Origin: CAZNER01 sp964572065
Lineage (GTDB): Bacteria; Patescibacteriota; Dojkabacteria; JAHIVN01
Length of the DNA: 35,986 bases
Assembly (NCBI GenBank): GCA_964572065.1
Contig: CAZNER010000013.1
Span: forward strand, 1-35,986
Direction: 5' to 3'
The notes under the pieces were generated by a model. It saw only the letters and a program-made list of their open reading frames with translations, searched no databases and was not told the DNA's origin. Positions 8,816-17,535 of this stretch are shown here, in pieces. The position numbers and the translations under genes were made by a program. Position 1 is the first letter of the stretch. Every line of letters begins with the position of its first letter.

Positions 8816-9400
8816 CTAATTTACGATTTCCGGATATTTGCCATGCTCTTTTAAAAATTTGTCAAGTTTCGAGCTTTTCCATAAATTATCTGGATTTTTA
8901 ATATGTTTTACAAACAGAATACCATCTAAGTGATCTATCTCATGTTGGAGTAGATGAGCAAAAAAACCTACAGCTGACAATAATTTTTTATTCCCTTCCT
9001 TATCCAAATATTCTATTTTTACAAATGATGGTCTTTCGACTGGTCCATATATTTTTCCTTTTTCTATACTCAAGCAGCCCTCCCAAAAGATCTCTTTCTT
9101 CTTACCAAGTTTTATAATTTTGGGATTAACTATGACGTCCCAAATATTTTGTTTTTTCTTTTTAGGCATTTCTTTTCTTTTTTTTCGGTACTCTTCTTCA
9201 ATGTCTAATCTACGTGCTGTAAATTTTCTTAGGTTTTTACCAATCTGTGGTGCTGCGAGACCAACCGTGCTTTTATCCTTTTTTTTACAGGTATCTACAA
9301 GGTCATTAATGATTTTTTGATTTATTTGAGATTTAATATCTCGAACTTTCTTTGATTTCTTCTCAAGTATAGGATTCCCAATTTGTATAATTTTTACCAT
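8816..9400 (-). CDS. def: Peptide deformylase
   Basis: 194 residues with all three catalytic motifs. GLAAPQIG is at 47-54, EGCLS at 107-111 (metal ligand C109), and QHEIDHLDG at 152-160 (H153 and H157 metal ligands, E154 catalytic). It removes the formyl group from nascent N-terminal methionine at the ribosome exit. Between motifs 1 and 2 there is a highly basic insertion (about 60-84, many K/R) not typical of short bacterial deformylases, perhaps for rRNA contact (inference). The ATG at 9400 gives the expected MVKIIQIGNPIL start. The upstream TATTTAAATAGCA has no Shine-Dalgarno, consistent with a very short or absent leader. Confidence 0.95.
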   Translation of the reverse strand: MVKIIQIGNPILEKKSKKVRDIKSQINQKIINDLVDTCKKKDKSTVGLAAPQIGKNLRKFTARRLDIEEEYRKKRKEMPKKKKQNIWDVIVNPKIIKLGKKKEIFWEGCLSIEKGKIYGPVERPSFVKIEYLDKEGNKKLLSAVGFFAHLLQHEIDHLDGILFVKHIKNPDNLWKSSKLDKFLKEHGKYPEIVN

Positions 9401-9578
9401 TGCTATTTAAATATCATTTATACTAGATGTATATTTTATCAAAAAAGTATTTGCAAAGTAAGGTTTATTCTTTACCAAAACAATAGGAGGTGTTAATATA
9501 GATTTGTAATAATTGCAAGTTTAAATAGTTTAAGATACGGTTTAGACCTAGAATAGTATAAAGATAGTAAAAAATAGA

Positions 9579-12500
9579 TTGAATTATTCAAAAAGATTGT
9601 TTCAAATGAATAAAGTAGATAAAAAGTTATTATCCAAATCAAGGCTATTATACGTATTTTTCCTCTTGGTAGCGTTTTTGATTTTAGGGTTTGTTGTCTT
9701 TATAAGGACAGAAAAAGAGGGAGCAGAAATAGTAGCGGAAACAGTTGAATGGGATGAAGATGGTATAAAATTAGCTGATGATGTAATGGGAGGTGCTGGA
9801 AGCGATAATTACCCACGTGTGGTTTCTGATGGGTCAAATGGATATATATATACATGGGTTGATGATATCGATGGCTATATTTATGCTCAAAGGGTTAATT
9901 CATCTGGTGAGAATCTTTGGAATTCGGGTATTGGTGGCGTTACAGTAATGGGTACAGATGGAGGAGATTGGACAAATCTTGAAAATATTATTGAAGATGG
10001 ATCAGGAGGCGCTGTTATAGTTTGGCAGGATTGCAGATCTGGATCTGGGGCAGATGCCTTTGTACAAAAAGTTGATAGTTCTGGAGATATACAGTGGACA
10101 GAAAATGGTGTAGAGCTAACATCAACTCCTTATTCAAATCAAATATTTATTGATGCAGTAGGAGATGGATCAGGAGGAGTTGTAGTTACTTGGGATGACT
10201 CTTATGATAGTTGGAAGATATTAGCTCAGAAAGTAAGTAGTTCAGGTACTATAGAGTGGACCGAAGGAGGAGTGGAAATTTCAGATTTGGGATCTTCTTC
10301 TTATCATCAATATTATCCTAGAATTGTATCTGATGGATCAGGTGGTGTAATTATTGTTTGGCTTCAAGCTTTAATAGAAACAAATTCAGAGCCTTATGTA
10401 CAGAAATTAAATAGTTCGGGAGTTAAACAATGGGGGGATGATGGTGTATCGGCTTGTACTTCTACTACAAGTATTAATGAACCTAGGTTAATAAGTGATG
10501 GATCAGGAGCTATTATTGCATGGAGGGATGATAGAGAAGGTGGATATTCTGAACCATATACCCAGAGATTAAATAGTTCTGGTGAAAGACAGTGGGGAGA
10601 TGGAGGAAATAGGATAGCTACAGTTTCTAGTAATATTTGGGGACCAGAAATAGTTTCAGATAGTATAAATGGTGCAATTTTTGTCTGGAGAGACCAAAGA
10701 GGTACAGACTTAGCTGATTTATATGCACAGAGATTTGATAATGATGGTGATGAACTATGGACGTCAAATGGAGTGTTAATTAGTAATGCTAATTCCGATC
10801 ATGGTGTAAATAGTTCATGGAGTGTTGTGTCAGATAGTTTAGGTAAATCATATATCATTTGGTCGTTAGATTTTGGAGGCGGAGGGGAAGGAAATAATAA
10901 TTTTAAGAAGCAATTGAGTTTTGATGTTTATAGCCAAGAAGCCGAGAACAGTGATATATTTGCTCAACAACTAAATTTGAATGGAGAGAACCAATGGACA
11001 GAGGGAGGGAAATTAATTTGTGACCAGGCAGAAGATCAGATAAATCCGGTGATATATACAGAGGATGGATCGAGTATTCTTATGATGTGGACTGACTGGA
11101 GAGATTCCAGCCTAGATTTATATGGACAGATGATTAGTGGTGATATTGAATCATACTGTGGAGATGGGACTGTTGATGAAGGAGAAGAATGTGATGATGG
11201 TAATACAGAGAATGGTGACGGATGCAGTTCGATTTGTGAAATTGAATATGGGGAATCGTCCTGTGGAGATGGTTATTTAGATTATGGTGAGGAGTGTGAT
11301 GATGGTAATACAGTAGATGGTGATGGATGCAGCTCGACTTGTACTATTGAATCATATTGTGGAGATGGGACTGTTGACGAGGGAGAAGAATGTGATGATG
11401 GTAATACAGTAGATAGTGACGGATGCAGCTCGACTTGTACTATTGAATCATATTGTGGAGATGGGATTGTTGATGAGGGAGAAGAATGTGATGATGGTAA
11501 TACTCTGAGTGGGGATGGGTGTAGTTCAGTTTGTTTGATTGAAGAAGAAACAGTTTGTGGGGATGGAAGTCTAGATGAAGGAGAAGAGTGTGATGATGGT
11601 AATACAGAGAATGGTGATGGGTGTAGTTCGACTTGTACTATAGAGTCATATTGCGGGGATGGAGTATTGGATGAAGGTGAGGAATGCGATGATGGCAATA
11701 CTGGGAATGGTGATGGATGTTCGGCTTTATGTAGGGTAGAGTCGTATTGTGGAGATGGGACTATTGATGAAGGAGAAGAATGTGATGATGGTAATACTGA
11801 AGATAGAGATGGGTGTAGTTCAACTTGTGAAATTGAATTAGAACAAGTTTGTGGAGATGGAGTATTGGATGAAGGTGAGGAATGTGATGATGGTAATACT
11901 CTGAGTGGGGATGGGTGTAATTCAATATGTGAGATCGAATTAGAAGAAATTGCTGAGACGGGAGAAGATGATGCTTCTTCATCTTTAAATCTTATTTCTC
12001 AAGTAGAGGGAGCTATATCAGAAGGAATTAGAGATCTTAGAGAAAATGAAGAATTAAAAGATATAACTAGGAAAGTAGTTACTCCTATAGCTACTTTCCC
12101 AATAATAGGAGAAATAGCAATACTTTTTTTATCGTTGGAGTCCCTAATGTTTGTTTCTCCAGTGAATTTCTTTTTAGCCTTTATATCTATGATTAGAAGG
12201 GAAAAGAAAAATCATTGGGGAATTGTATATGACAAAAAACGTAGAGTTCCTATACCATTTGCTGTTGTTCGTTTAGAAAGAAATGGAGAAGTTCAAACAA
12301 AGGTAACTGATTTGCAGGGAAGATATGGTTTAATTATGAATCCAGGCAGTTATATTTTAAGTATAATTCATTCGAATTATAATGAATATAAAGAGCAGAT
12401 AGTTGTTAGAAAGGATAGGACTATCTCAAGTAAAGTAGATATAGGGTTAGATCTAAAGAAGACTGGATTCATATCTAACTTTATAAGCACACTTAGAGAA

Positions 12501-13010
12501 TTTGTAAATAATTTGTATAAGCAATTTGGATATATATGGTTTTTATGTGGTTTTTATATAGCTTTATTTGTTTGGATTGTGTTACCTAATACTCTTAATT
12601 TAATAATTATGTTGACTTATCTGCCTTTGTTTTATATTTATCATAGAAGTAGAATTCAGTACCCTCAAAACTGGGGTAGAGTTATAGATTCTGTTTCAAA
12701 AAGACCTATCAAGGGTGCATTCGTAAAGTTATTTACTAAAGTTAATGGATTATTAAAATTAGAAGATACGGTAATTACAGATTCAGGTGGTAAATATGGA
12801 TTCTTATTAGACAAAACAGAAGAATATTATATATCTGTTTCAGCAACTAATTACGAGTTTCCTTCTAAAGAGGGTAAGATGCAGATAGATCCAAAAGAAA
12901 ATATGATTAAGGTTAAGTTAAAAAAGAATGAAATTTTGAAAGATGATTTTTATATAGATCCAGTTGCTGGACTAACTAAAGAGAGTTCCCCATCTCCGTT
13001 CAAGGAATAA
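9579..13010 (+). CDS. Giant surface protein: propeller-like repeats, eight DUF4215 repeats, two CarboxypepD_reg-like domains
   Basis: 1143 residues from a TTG start (in-frame ATG at 9606 is an alternative). Order: N-terminal membrane segment (about 20-43); seven or eight repeats of about 60 residues with 'SDGSGG-aliphatic-W...AQ(K/R)xxSSGxxxW' (about 60-525), likely a beta-propeller; eight CGDG-x5-GEECDDGNT-x3-DGC cysteine repeats (about 527-785, DUF4215/Myxococcus Cys-rich repeat type); hydrophobic segments (about 834-870); a carboxypeptidase-regulatory-like beta-sandwich starting WGIVYDKKRRVPI (about 880-960); a membrane hairpin (about 985-1025); and a second such domain starting WGRVIDSVSKRPI (about 1032-1115). 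The first half should be extracellular. The side of the membrane on which the last two domains lie is unclear. It stands alone between def and yifB, whose end lies 6 bases away. Role unknown; adhesion or envelope display is an inference. Confidence 0.85.
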   Translation: MNYSKRLFQMNKVDKKLLSKSRLLYVFFLLVAFLILGFVVFIRTEKEGAEIVAETVEWDEDGIKLADDVMGGAGSDNYPRVVSDGSNGYIYTWVDDIDGYIYAQRVNSSGENLWNSGIGGVTVMGTDGGDWTNLENIIEDGSGGAVIVWQDCRSGSGADAFVQKVDSSGDIQWTENGVELTSTPYSNQIFIDAVGDGSGGVVVTWDDSYDSWKILAQKVSSSGTIEWTEGGVEISDLGSSSYHQYYPRIVSDGSGGVIIVWLQALIETNSEPYVQKLNSSGVKQWGDDGVSACTSTTSINEPRLISDGSGAIIAWRDDREGGYSEPYTQRLNSSGERQWGDGGNRIATVSSNIWGPEIVSDSINGAIFVWRDQRGTDLADLYAQRFDNDGDELWTSNGVLISNANSDHGVNSSWSVVSDSLGKSYIIWSLDFGGGGEGNNNFKKQLSFDVYSQEAENSDIFAQQLNLNGENQWTEGGKLICDQAEDQINPVIYTEDGSSILMMWTDWRDSSLDLYGQMISGDIESYCGDGTVDEGEECDDGNTENGDGCSSICEIEYGESSCGDGYLDYGEECDDGNTVDGDGCSSTCTIESYCGDGTVDEGEECDDGNTVDSDGCSSTCTIESYCGDGIVDEGEECDDGNTLSGDGCSSVCLIEEETVCGDGSLDEGEECDDGNTENGDGCSSTCTIESYCGDGVLDEGEECDDGNTGNGDGCSALCRVESYCGDGTIDEGEECDDGNTEDRDGCSSTCEIELEQVCGDGVLDEGEECDDGNTLSGDGCNSICEIELEEIAETGEDDASSSLNLISQVEGAISEGIRDLRENEELKDITRKVVTPIATFPIIGEIAILFLSLESLMFVSPVNFFLAFISMIRREKKNHWGIVYDKKRRVPIPFAVVRLERNGEVQTKVTDLQGRYGLIMNPGSYILSIIHSNYNEYKEQIVVRKDRTISSKVDIGLDLKKTGFISNFISTLREFVNNLYKQFGYIWFLCGFYIALFVWIVLPNTLNLIIMLTYLPLFYIYHRSRIQYPQNWGRVIDSVSKRPIKGAFVKLFTKVNGLLKLEDTVITDSGGKYGFLLDKTEEYYISVSATNYEFPSKEGKMQIDPKENMIKVKLKKNEILKDDFYIDPVAGLTKESSPSPFKE
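11157..11930 (+). repeat. Eight tandem DUF4215-type cysteine repeats (about 96-102 bp units)
   Basis: Eight units share a core encoding GEECDDGNT and DGC, with near-identical DNA (for example GAATGTGATGATGGTAATAC recurring). Unit spacing is about 96-102 bases. The conservation at DNA level indicates recent internal duplication and a possible site of length variation. Confidence 0.9.
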
Positions 13011-13016
13011 GATAGA

Positions 13017-14534
13017 TTATTCTTCTATTCTAAATGATAAGGCTTCAGCTAGGTGTTTTTTCTTTATATTATAGGAACTCTCTAAGTCTGCGATTGTTCT
13101 CGCTACTTTTTGTAATCGAAAGTAACCTCTTGCTGAAAGATTGATTGATTCCATAGCTTTCTTCAAGAGATTTTTTGAACTTTTGCTTATATGGATAAAT
13201 TCTTTTATTTCTTTTTGGTTCATCTCACTATTTGAAACAATTTTTAGATTTTTGAAGCGATTTAATTGTATATCTCTTGCTTTTTGGATGTTCTTTTTCA
13301 TTAAACAGGATGATGTGCCTTCGATATTTGAATTAAGTTCATTATACTCTACTCTTTTTACATTGATTCTCATATCGATTCTGTCTAAAACTGGTCCAGA
13401 TATTTTTTTCTTATAACGTATGATTTCTGATGGTGTACATGTGCATTTGTGTTTTCCATCACCTAACCATCCGCATTTACATGGATTCATTGCTGCTACT
13501 AACATTATTTTTGCTGGAAAAGTTAATGAGCCTTTCGCTCTCGATATAGTTATAGTGCCGTCTTCAAGAGGTTGTCTTAAAGCTTCAATTGCTCGATTTG
13601 AAAATTCACTAAACTCATCTAAGAAAAGGATGCCTCTATGTGCTAGTGATATTTCTCCGGGTTTTGGTATAGTGCCGCCGCCTACTAGAGCTACATGGCT
13701 TGTTGTATGATGTGGTTTTCTGAAAGGTCTTGTCTTGATTGAATTATTTTTTTTGGATAGAAGTCCTGCAACTGAATATATTTTAGTAATTTCTAGACTT
13801 TCTTCTATAGTAATTGTTGGCAGGATAGTTGGAATTGTACGTGCAAGTAGAGTTTTACCCGATCCTGGAGGTCCGACCATAAGCATATTGTGAGAACCTG
13901 TAGATGCAATTTCAATTGCTCTTTTTGCATGTTCATTGCCTTTTATTAATGACATATCATAGGAAGAATGTTTAGAGTCGTTATGTAGTCTATCTTTTGT
14001 TTTATTATACTTAGAGATCGATTTTTTATTATTTATATGATTTATTAGTTGACAGAGATTCTTTACAGGTATGATATCAATGTCAGGGATTAGACTAGCT
14101 TCTTTTGAATTTATTTGTGGGATATAGATTTCTTTAATTTTCCTTCTTCTAGCTAAGTCAGCAATGGGAAGAATTGCATTTGTATGGTGAGTTTTGCCGT
14201 CCAAGCTAAGTTCTCCAATTAGCAATTTATATTGAGGATTAAATGATATCATTCCTAAACAATCTAGTATGCCAATTGTTATAGGTAGATCATATACTGG
14301 TCCTGTTTTCATAATATCAGCTGGGGATAGATTCACAGTAAATGTTCCAGCAGGTAGTCTGTGTCCTAAGTAATTTTTTATTATTGCAGTAACTCTTTCT
14401 TTAGACTCACTACATGCTTTGTCTGGCAAACCTACTATATAAAAGCGGCTTTTACCTTTAGAAAAATGTACTTCAACATGTATTAATTTTGCTTCTAGCC
14501 CAATGACTGTTGCTGACAAAACTTTTGATATCAA
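13017..14534 (-). CDS. comM: YifB/ComM family Mg-chelatase-like AAA+ ATPase
   Basis: 505 residues, the usual length. The TTG start at 14534 gives MISKVLSATVIGLEAKL, which matches the conserved family N-terminus. The ChlI-like lon-protease-fold domain (about 20-140) includes SKGKSRFYIVGLPD. The AAA+ core has Walker A GPPGSGKT (221-228), Walker B GILFLDEFSEF (about 301-311), the NPCKCGW cysteine motif, and the Mg_chelatase C-terminal region ending ARTIADLE. ComM is a hexameric helicase that drives branch migration of incoming single-stranded DNA during natural transformation, so this gene hints at DNA uptake. It lies 122 bases downstream of dnaG on the same strand. The gap has its own -10-like TTATAAT and a hairpin, so it may be transcribed separately. 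Confidence 0.95.
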   Translation of the reverse strand: MISKVLSATVIGLEAKLIHVEVHFSKGKSRFYIVGLPDKACSESKERVTAIIKNYLGHRLPAGTFTVNLSPADIMKTGPVYDLPITIGILDCLGMISFNPQYKLLIGELSLDGKTHHTNAILPIADLARRRKIKEIYIPQINSKEASLIPDIDIIPVKNLCQLINHINNKKSISKYNKTKDRLHNDSKHSSYDMSLIKGNEHAKRAIEIASTGSHNMLMVGPPGSGKTLLARTIPTILPTITIEESLEITKIYSVAGLLSKKNNSIKTRPFRKPHHTTSHVALVGGGTIPKPGEISLAHRGILFLDEFSEFSNRAIEALRQPLEDGTITISRAKGSLTFPAKIMLVAAMNPCKCGWLGDGKHKCTCTPSEIIRYKKKISGPVLDRIDMRINVKRVEYNELNSNIEGTSSCLMKKNIQKARDIQLNRFKNLKIVSNSEMNQKEIKEFIHISKSSKNLLKKAMESINLSARGYFRLQKVARTIADLESSYNIKKKHLAEALSFRIEE

Positions 14535-14575
14535 AGGATTTTTGTAAAAATTAATTTTACTGGGGAAAATCGGGG

Positions 14576-14600
14576 TAAGTTATATTTATTAAATAACTTA
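14576..14600. repeat. Inverted repeat upstream of yifB/comM
   Basis: TAAGTTAT (14576-14583) and ATAACTTA (14593-14600) are perfect 8-bp arms around a 9-base loop, in the leader between dnaG and yifB. It is not followed by a T-run on the minus strand, so it is more likely an operator or leader hairpin than a terminator. Confidence 0.4.
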
Positions 14601-14656
14601 AGTGAACTATACTACTTTTATTATAATAAAGCAATTTCAATTACTGTAATTATTAT

Positions 14657-16438
14657 CTATATTTTACTTAATTTGTCAGTTGCTGTCATAAGTTTATCTA
14701 GGAACTTTTTAACCTCATCGTTATTTTTCTTGTTTTCAGCTTTTTCTATTTTATTCTTAATTGATTTTATTTTTTCTTGTAGATGTATTTTTTTTAGTAT
14801 TATAACTATACTTTCAATTTCTTCTTTTAAGTCTATCTCTGATTTAAAATATTTTTGAAGTTTTTTTAGTAGTAGATTTTGTATAAAAATTAATTCATGC
14901 TTTTCAAGGCTTGAGGTGAAATTTTTAATTGAAAATCGTTTTTTTTCTTTATAATATTTTTCCAGTTTAGAGAATAGTTCTTTGGCTAGTGGTGATTTAA
15001 AATAACTTTTCTTACAGAGTTTTAGAGAAGTATCAATAAATTCTATATGTTGAAATATTAAAGATAATAGATATTCCTCTTTTATATTCACTGGCGATTC
15101 TAATAATTTCTTAATTCTTTGTATATCAATTTGAATTCTATTATTTGGGATATCTTTTATTTCTTCAAGTTCTTCAGTTAATATTGCTTCATCAATATTT
15201 AAGATTAAGCTCACTCTATGTAGATAATGTGCCTGTTCAATTTTACTAGGTATACTTGAAATGATAGGTAGAATTATTTTAGAAAATTCTTCTTTATTTT
15301 TTAGATCTGATAGATCAAGTCTTTTATAAAGTCTTCTAATCATATGATCGACTATTGGCTCTGCTTTCTTAACTGTTCTTTCCCATGCTGATTTATTTTT
15401 ATTGATTAGTTCATCAGCATCTGTGCTACCTTTAATTATTATTGCTTTAACATTAAAACCGAGATTATGGGATATATTTGAAGCTCTTATGAGTGCAGTT
15501 TCGCCTGCCATATCGTTGTCAAATGAAAAATAGATATCATCTGTATATCTTTTAGCTAATTTTAATTGTTCTTGATTCAAGGATGTTCCTAATGAAGCTA
15601 CAGTATTTTTAAACCTTGTCTTGTTAGATGAAATAACATCCAGTTGTCCTTCACAGAATATAACAAAGTCTTTTTTTCGAACTTCTTTTTTTGCTTGATT
15701 TAAACCGAATAAAAATTTACTTTTATTAAAAGTAATTGTCTGTGGACTATGAAGATACTTAGGTGCTCTTGTATTTTTTAGGATTGTTCTTCCTGAAAAG
15801 CCGACTATGTCATCGTGGTGATCTATAAGAGGGAAGATTAATCTACTTCTAAATTTATCATATATTCTTCCATTTACAGAAACAACTAAACCCCATTTAA
15901 TTAAGTCTTTAATCTTATAGCCTTTTGATTTTAGAAAGTTAATTAAACTATTATAAGATCGTGGTGCGTAACCTATTTTAAATTTTTCTATTAGATCTTT
16001 TGTGATTTTTCTTTTTTTAATATATTCGCGTCCCTTTTCCCCATTTTTGTGTTTAATTAGAATATAATTGTAATATTCAGTTACAAGTGAGTTTAGTTTT
16101 AAGAGTTCTTGTTTTTCTTTATAAAGTTTTTCGTCTTTTTTTGAGAAATTTCTATTAAGTACTACACCTGCTTTTTTAGCAGCTATTTCTAATGCTTTTG
16201 GAAAGTCTACTCCTTCCATTTTTTCTATAAATGTAATGACATCTCCTGATTCGCCACAACCAAAGCATTTGAATATACCTAGATCAGAGTTAACTGAAAA
16301 GGAAGGGGTTTTTTCTTGATGAAACGGGCATAGGGCAAAATAATTCGAACCACTCTTTTTGAAATCGCTTATATATGATCGGGCTACTTCTAAAATATCG
16401 AGCTTATCTTTGATTTCTTCGATTTGAGATCGAGCCAT
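14657..16438 (-). CDS. dnaG: DNA primase DnaG
   Basis: 593 residues. The N-terminal CHC2 zinc domain has C37-x2-H40 (CPFH) and C58-x2-C61 (CFGC). The primase core carries GYAPRSYNSLINFL and FPLIDHHDDIVGFSGR. The Toprim motifs are EGQLDVIS (about 262) and SFDNDMAGE (about 305-312), with the acidic metal ligands present. The C-terminal third is Lys/Glu-rich and helical, matching the DnaB-interaction region in position but poorly conserved. It makes RNA primers at the replication fork. It follows the RodZ-like gene by 22 bases on the same strand, so they are probably one operon. The ATG is preceded directly by TATTAAAAT with no Shine-Dalgarno. Confidence 0.96.
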   Translation of the reverse strand: MARSQIEEIKDKLDILEVARSYISDFKKSGSNYFALCPFHQEKTPSFSVNSDLGIFKCFGCGESGDVITFIEKMEGVDFPKALEIAAKKAGVVLNRNFSKKDEKLYKEKQELLKLNSLVTEYYNYILIKHKNGEKGREYIKKRKITKDLIEKFKIGYAPRSYNSLINFLKSKGYKIKDLIKWGLVVSVNGRIYDKFRSRLIFPLIDHHDDIVGFSGRTILKNTRAPKYLHSPQTITFNKSKFLFGLNQAKKEVRKKDFVIFCEGQLDVISSNKTRFKNTVASLGTSLNQEQLKLAKRYTDDIYFSFDNDMAGETALIRASNISHNLGFNVKAIIIKGSTDADELINKNKSAWERTVKKAEPIVDHMIRRLYKRLDLSDLKNKEEFSKIILPIISSIPSKIEQAHYLHRVSLILNIDEAILTEELEEIKDIPNNRIQIDIQRIKKLLESPVNIKEEYLLSLIFQHIEFIDTSLKLCKKSYFKSPLAKELFSKLEKYYKEKKRFSIKNFTSSLEKHELIFIQNLLLKKLQKYFKSEIDLKEEIESIVIILKKIHLQEKIKSIKNKIEKAENKKNNDEVKKFLDKLMTATDKLSKI

Positions 16439-16460
16439 ATTTTAATAATGTTAAATAATA

Positions 16461-17450
16461 TTATTCTTGAACAACATTACCGTTTATAATTTTAAATATT
16501 GCTGCGTCTTGCGAACTGAAAGTGTATTTTTCGTAGTTAATAGTCAGATCAACCATTTGGGGTCTTGGTGAATAAATTGTAAATGACTCACTTGCTTCAA
16601 ATGTATAGCTTTCATCAGGCTGAACAATATCAGATAGAGTTGTTTTGCCATCAACAGTAGCTACAATCCATGATTCTTCTGGACCAACCACTATTTCGAT
16701 TTTCATTATTTCGATTACTTCTTCATTGTTAGTTGTTTCTTCAGTATCCTTCTCTGTTTCTTTATCTGTACTTTCGTTTTCTTCATCATCTTGAATATTA
16801 GCTATTACTGTTAAATTTATTTGGCTTATTTTAGAAAAGTAATAACTTTCTGCAAGTATAACTATTTCGTTACTTCCTGGGTTTAATTTATAATTGTCAA
16901 TTCTAAATTCCTGTAGGTTATTAGTTGTTACTTCACTTCCATTAATAAGTAGCTTACTTCCGACTTCGACTTTACCAGATAAGTTTATAGTATCAGAATT
17001 AACTTCAGTATATAGTTCATCAGGTGCCGATCCTTGTACAGGTTCAGTAAGTTCAAGTAAAGGTGGTCTGGTTATTTTGTTGATCTGTATTACTATAAAA
17101 GCAATAACGGAAATAACTATTATTGATGAAAATATAAAAACTAGTTTACCCGGTGTTATAATTGCCTTTTGTTCTTTTATTGGTTTCTGGGCATCGTTTA
17201 GACTTTCCTCGTTTAAATTTTCTCTTTCTCTTCTATAAATTGCTAAGGCTTTGTTTATGTCAAGTTCAAGAAATTTAGCATAATTTTTTAAAAATCCCTT
17301 TAAATACACCTCTGATGAAAATACAGAGTAATCGCTATTTTCAAGAGCAGTAATTAATTTACGGGGAATCTTAGTACTGTCACTTACTTGAGAAATATTT
17401 AACCCAAGATCTGTTCTTTTGTTTTTTAATAGTTCTCCAAGGTGTAACAT
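16461..17450 (-). CDS. RodZ-like membrane protein with N-terminal HTH
   Basis: 329 residues. The N-terminal helix-turn-helix of RodZ type (about 1-72; LGELLKNKRTDLGLNISQVS, then VYLKGFLKNYAKFLEL) is followed by a Glu/Lys linker. A single membrane helix (about 103-124) leads an Ig-like extracytoplasmic domain (about 130-217) and an acidic, Thr/Glu-rich spacer (about 218-247). A beta domain at the C-terminus (about 250-325, WIVATVDGKTTL...) resembles DUF4115 of RodZ. RodZ links MreB filaments to the elongation machinery. No mreB is in the window, so a cell-shape role is inferred from architecture only. Gene order DUF3048 - RodZ-like - dnaG on one strand suggests shared expression. Confidence 0.8.
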   Translation of the reverse strand: MLHLGELLKNKRTDLGLNISQVSDSTKIPRKLITALENSDYSVFSSEVYLKGFLKNYAKFLELDINKALAIYRRERENLNEESLNDAQKPIKEQKAIITPGKLVFIFSSIIVISVIAFIVIQINKITRPPLLELTEPVQGSAPDELYTEVNSDTINLSGKVEVGSKLLINGSEVTTNNLQEFRIDNYKLNPGSNEIVILAESYYFSKISQINLTVIANIQDDEENESTDKETEKDTEETTNNEEVIEIMKIEIVVGPEESWIVATVDGKTTLSDIVQPDESYTFEASESFTIYSPRPQMVDLTINYEKYTFSSQDAAIFKIINGNVVQE

Positions 17451-17535
17451 TATTTAATAGAATATATTATCGAAAGATTTTAATTATAATTTTGATATAA
17501 TTATATCAGATTGCATGAAGGGAAGGTATATAAAA

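Noticed and set aside
9485..9500. Perfect AGGAGGTG in the gap before the giant surface protein
   Set aside because: No open frame follows at a usable distance; the nearest codons hit a stop within a few triplets.
11282..11698. Pro/Ser/His-rich minus-strand frame over the DUF4215 array
   Set aside because: Shadow frame produced by the repeat on the opposite strand of a well-supported gene.
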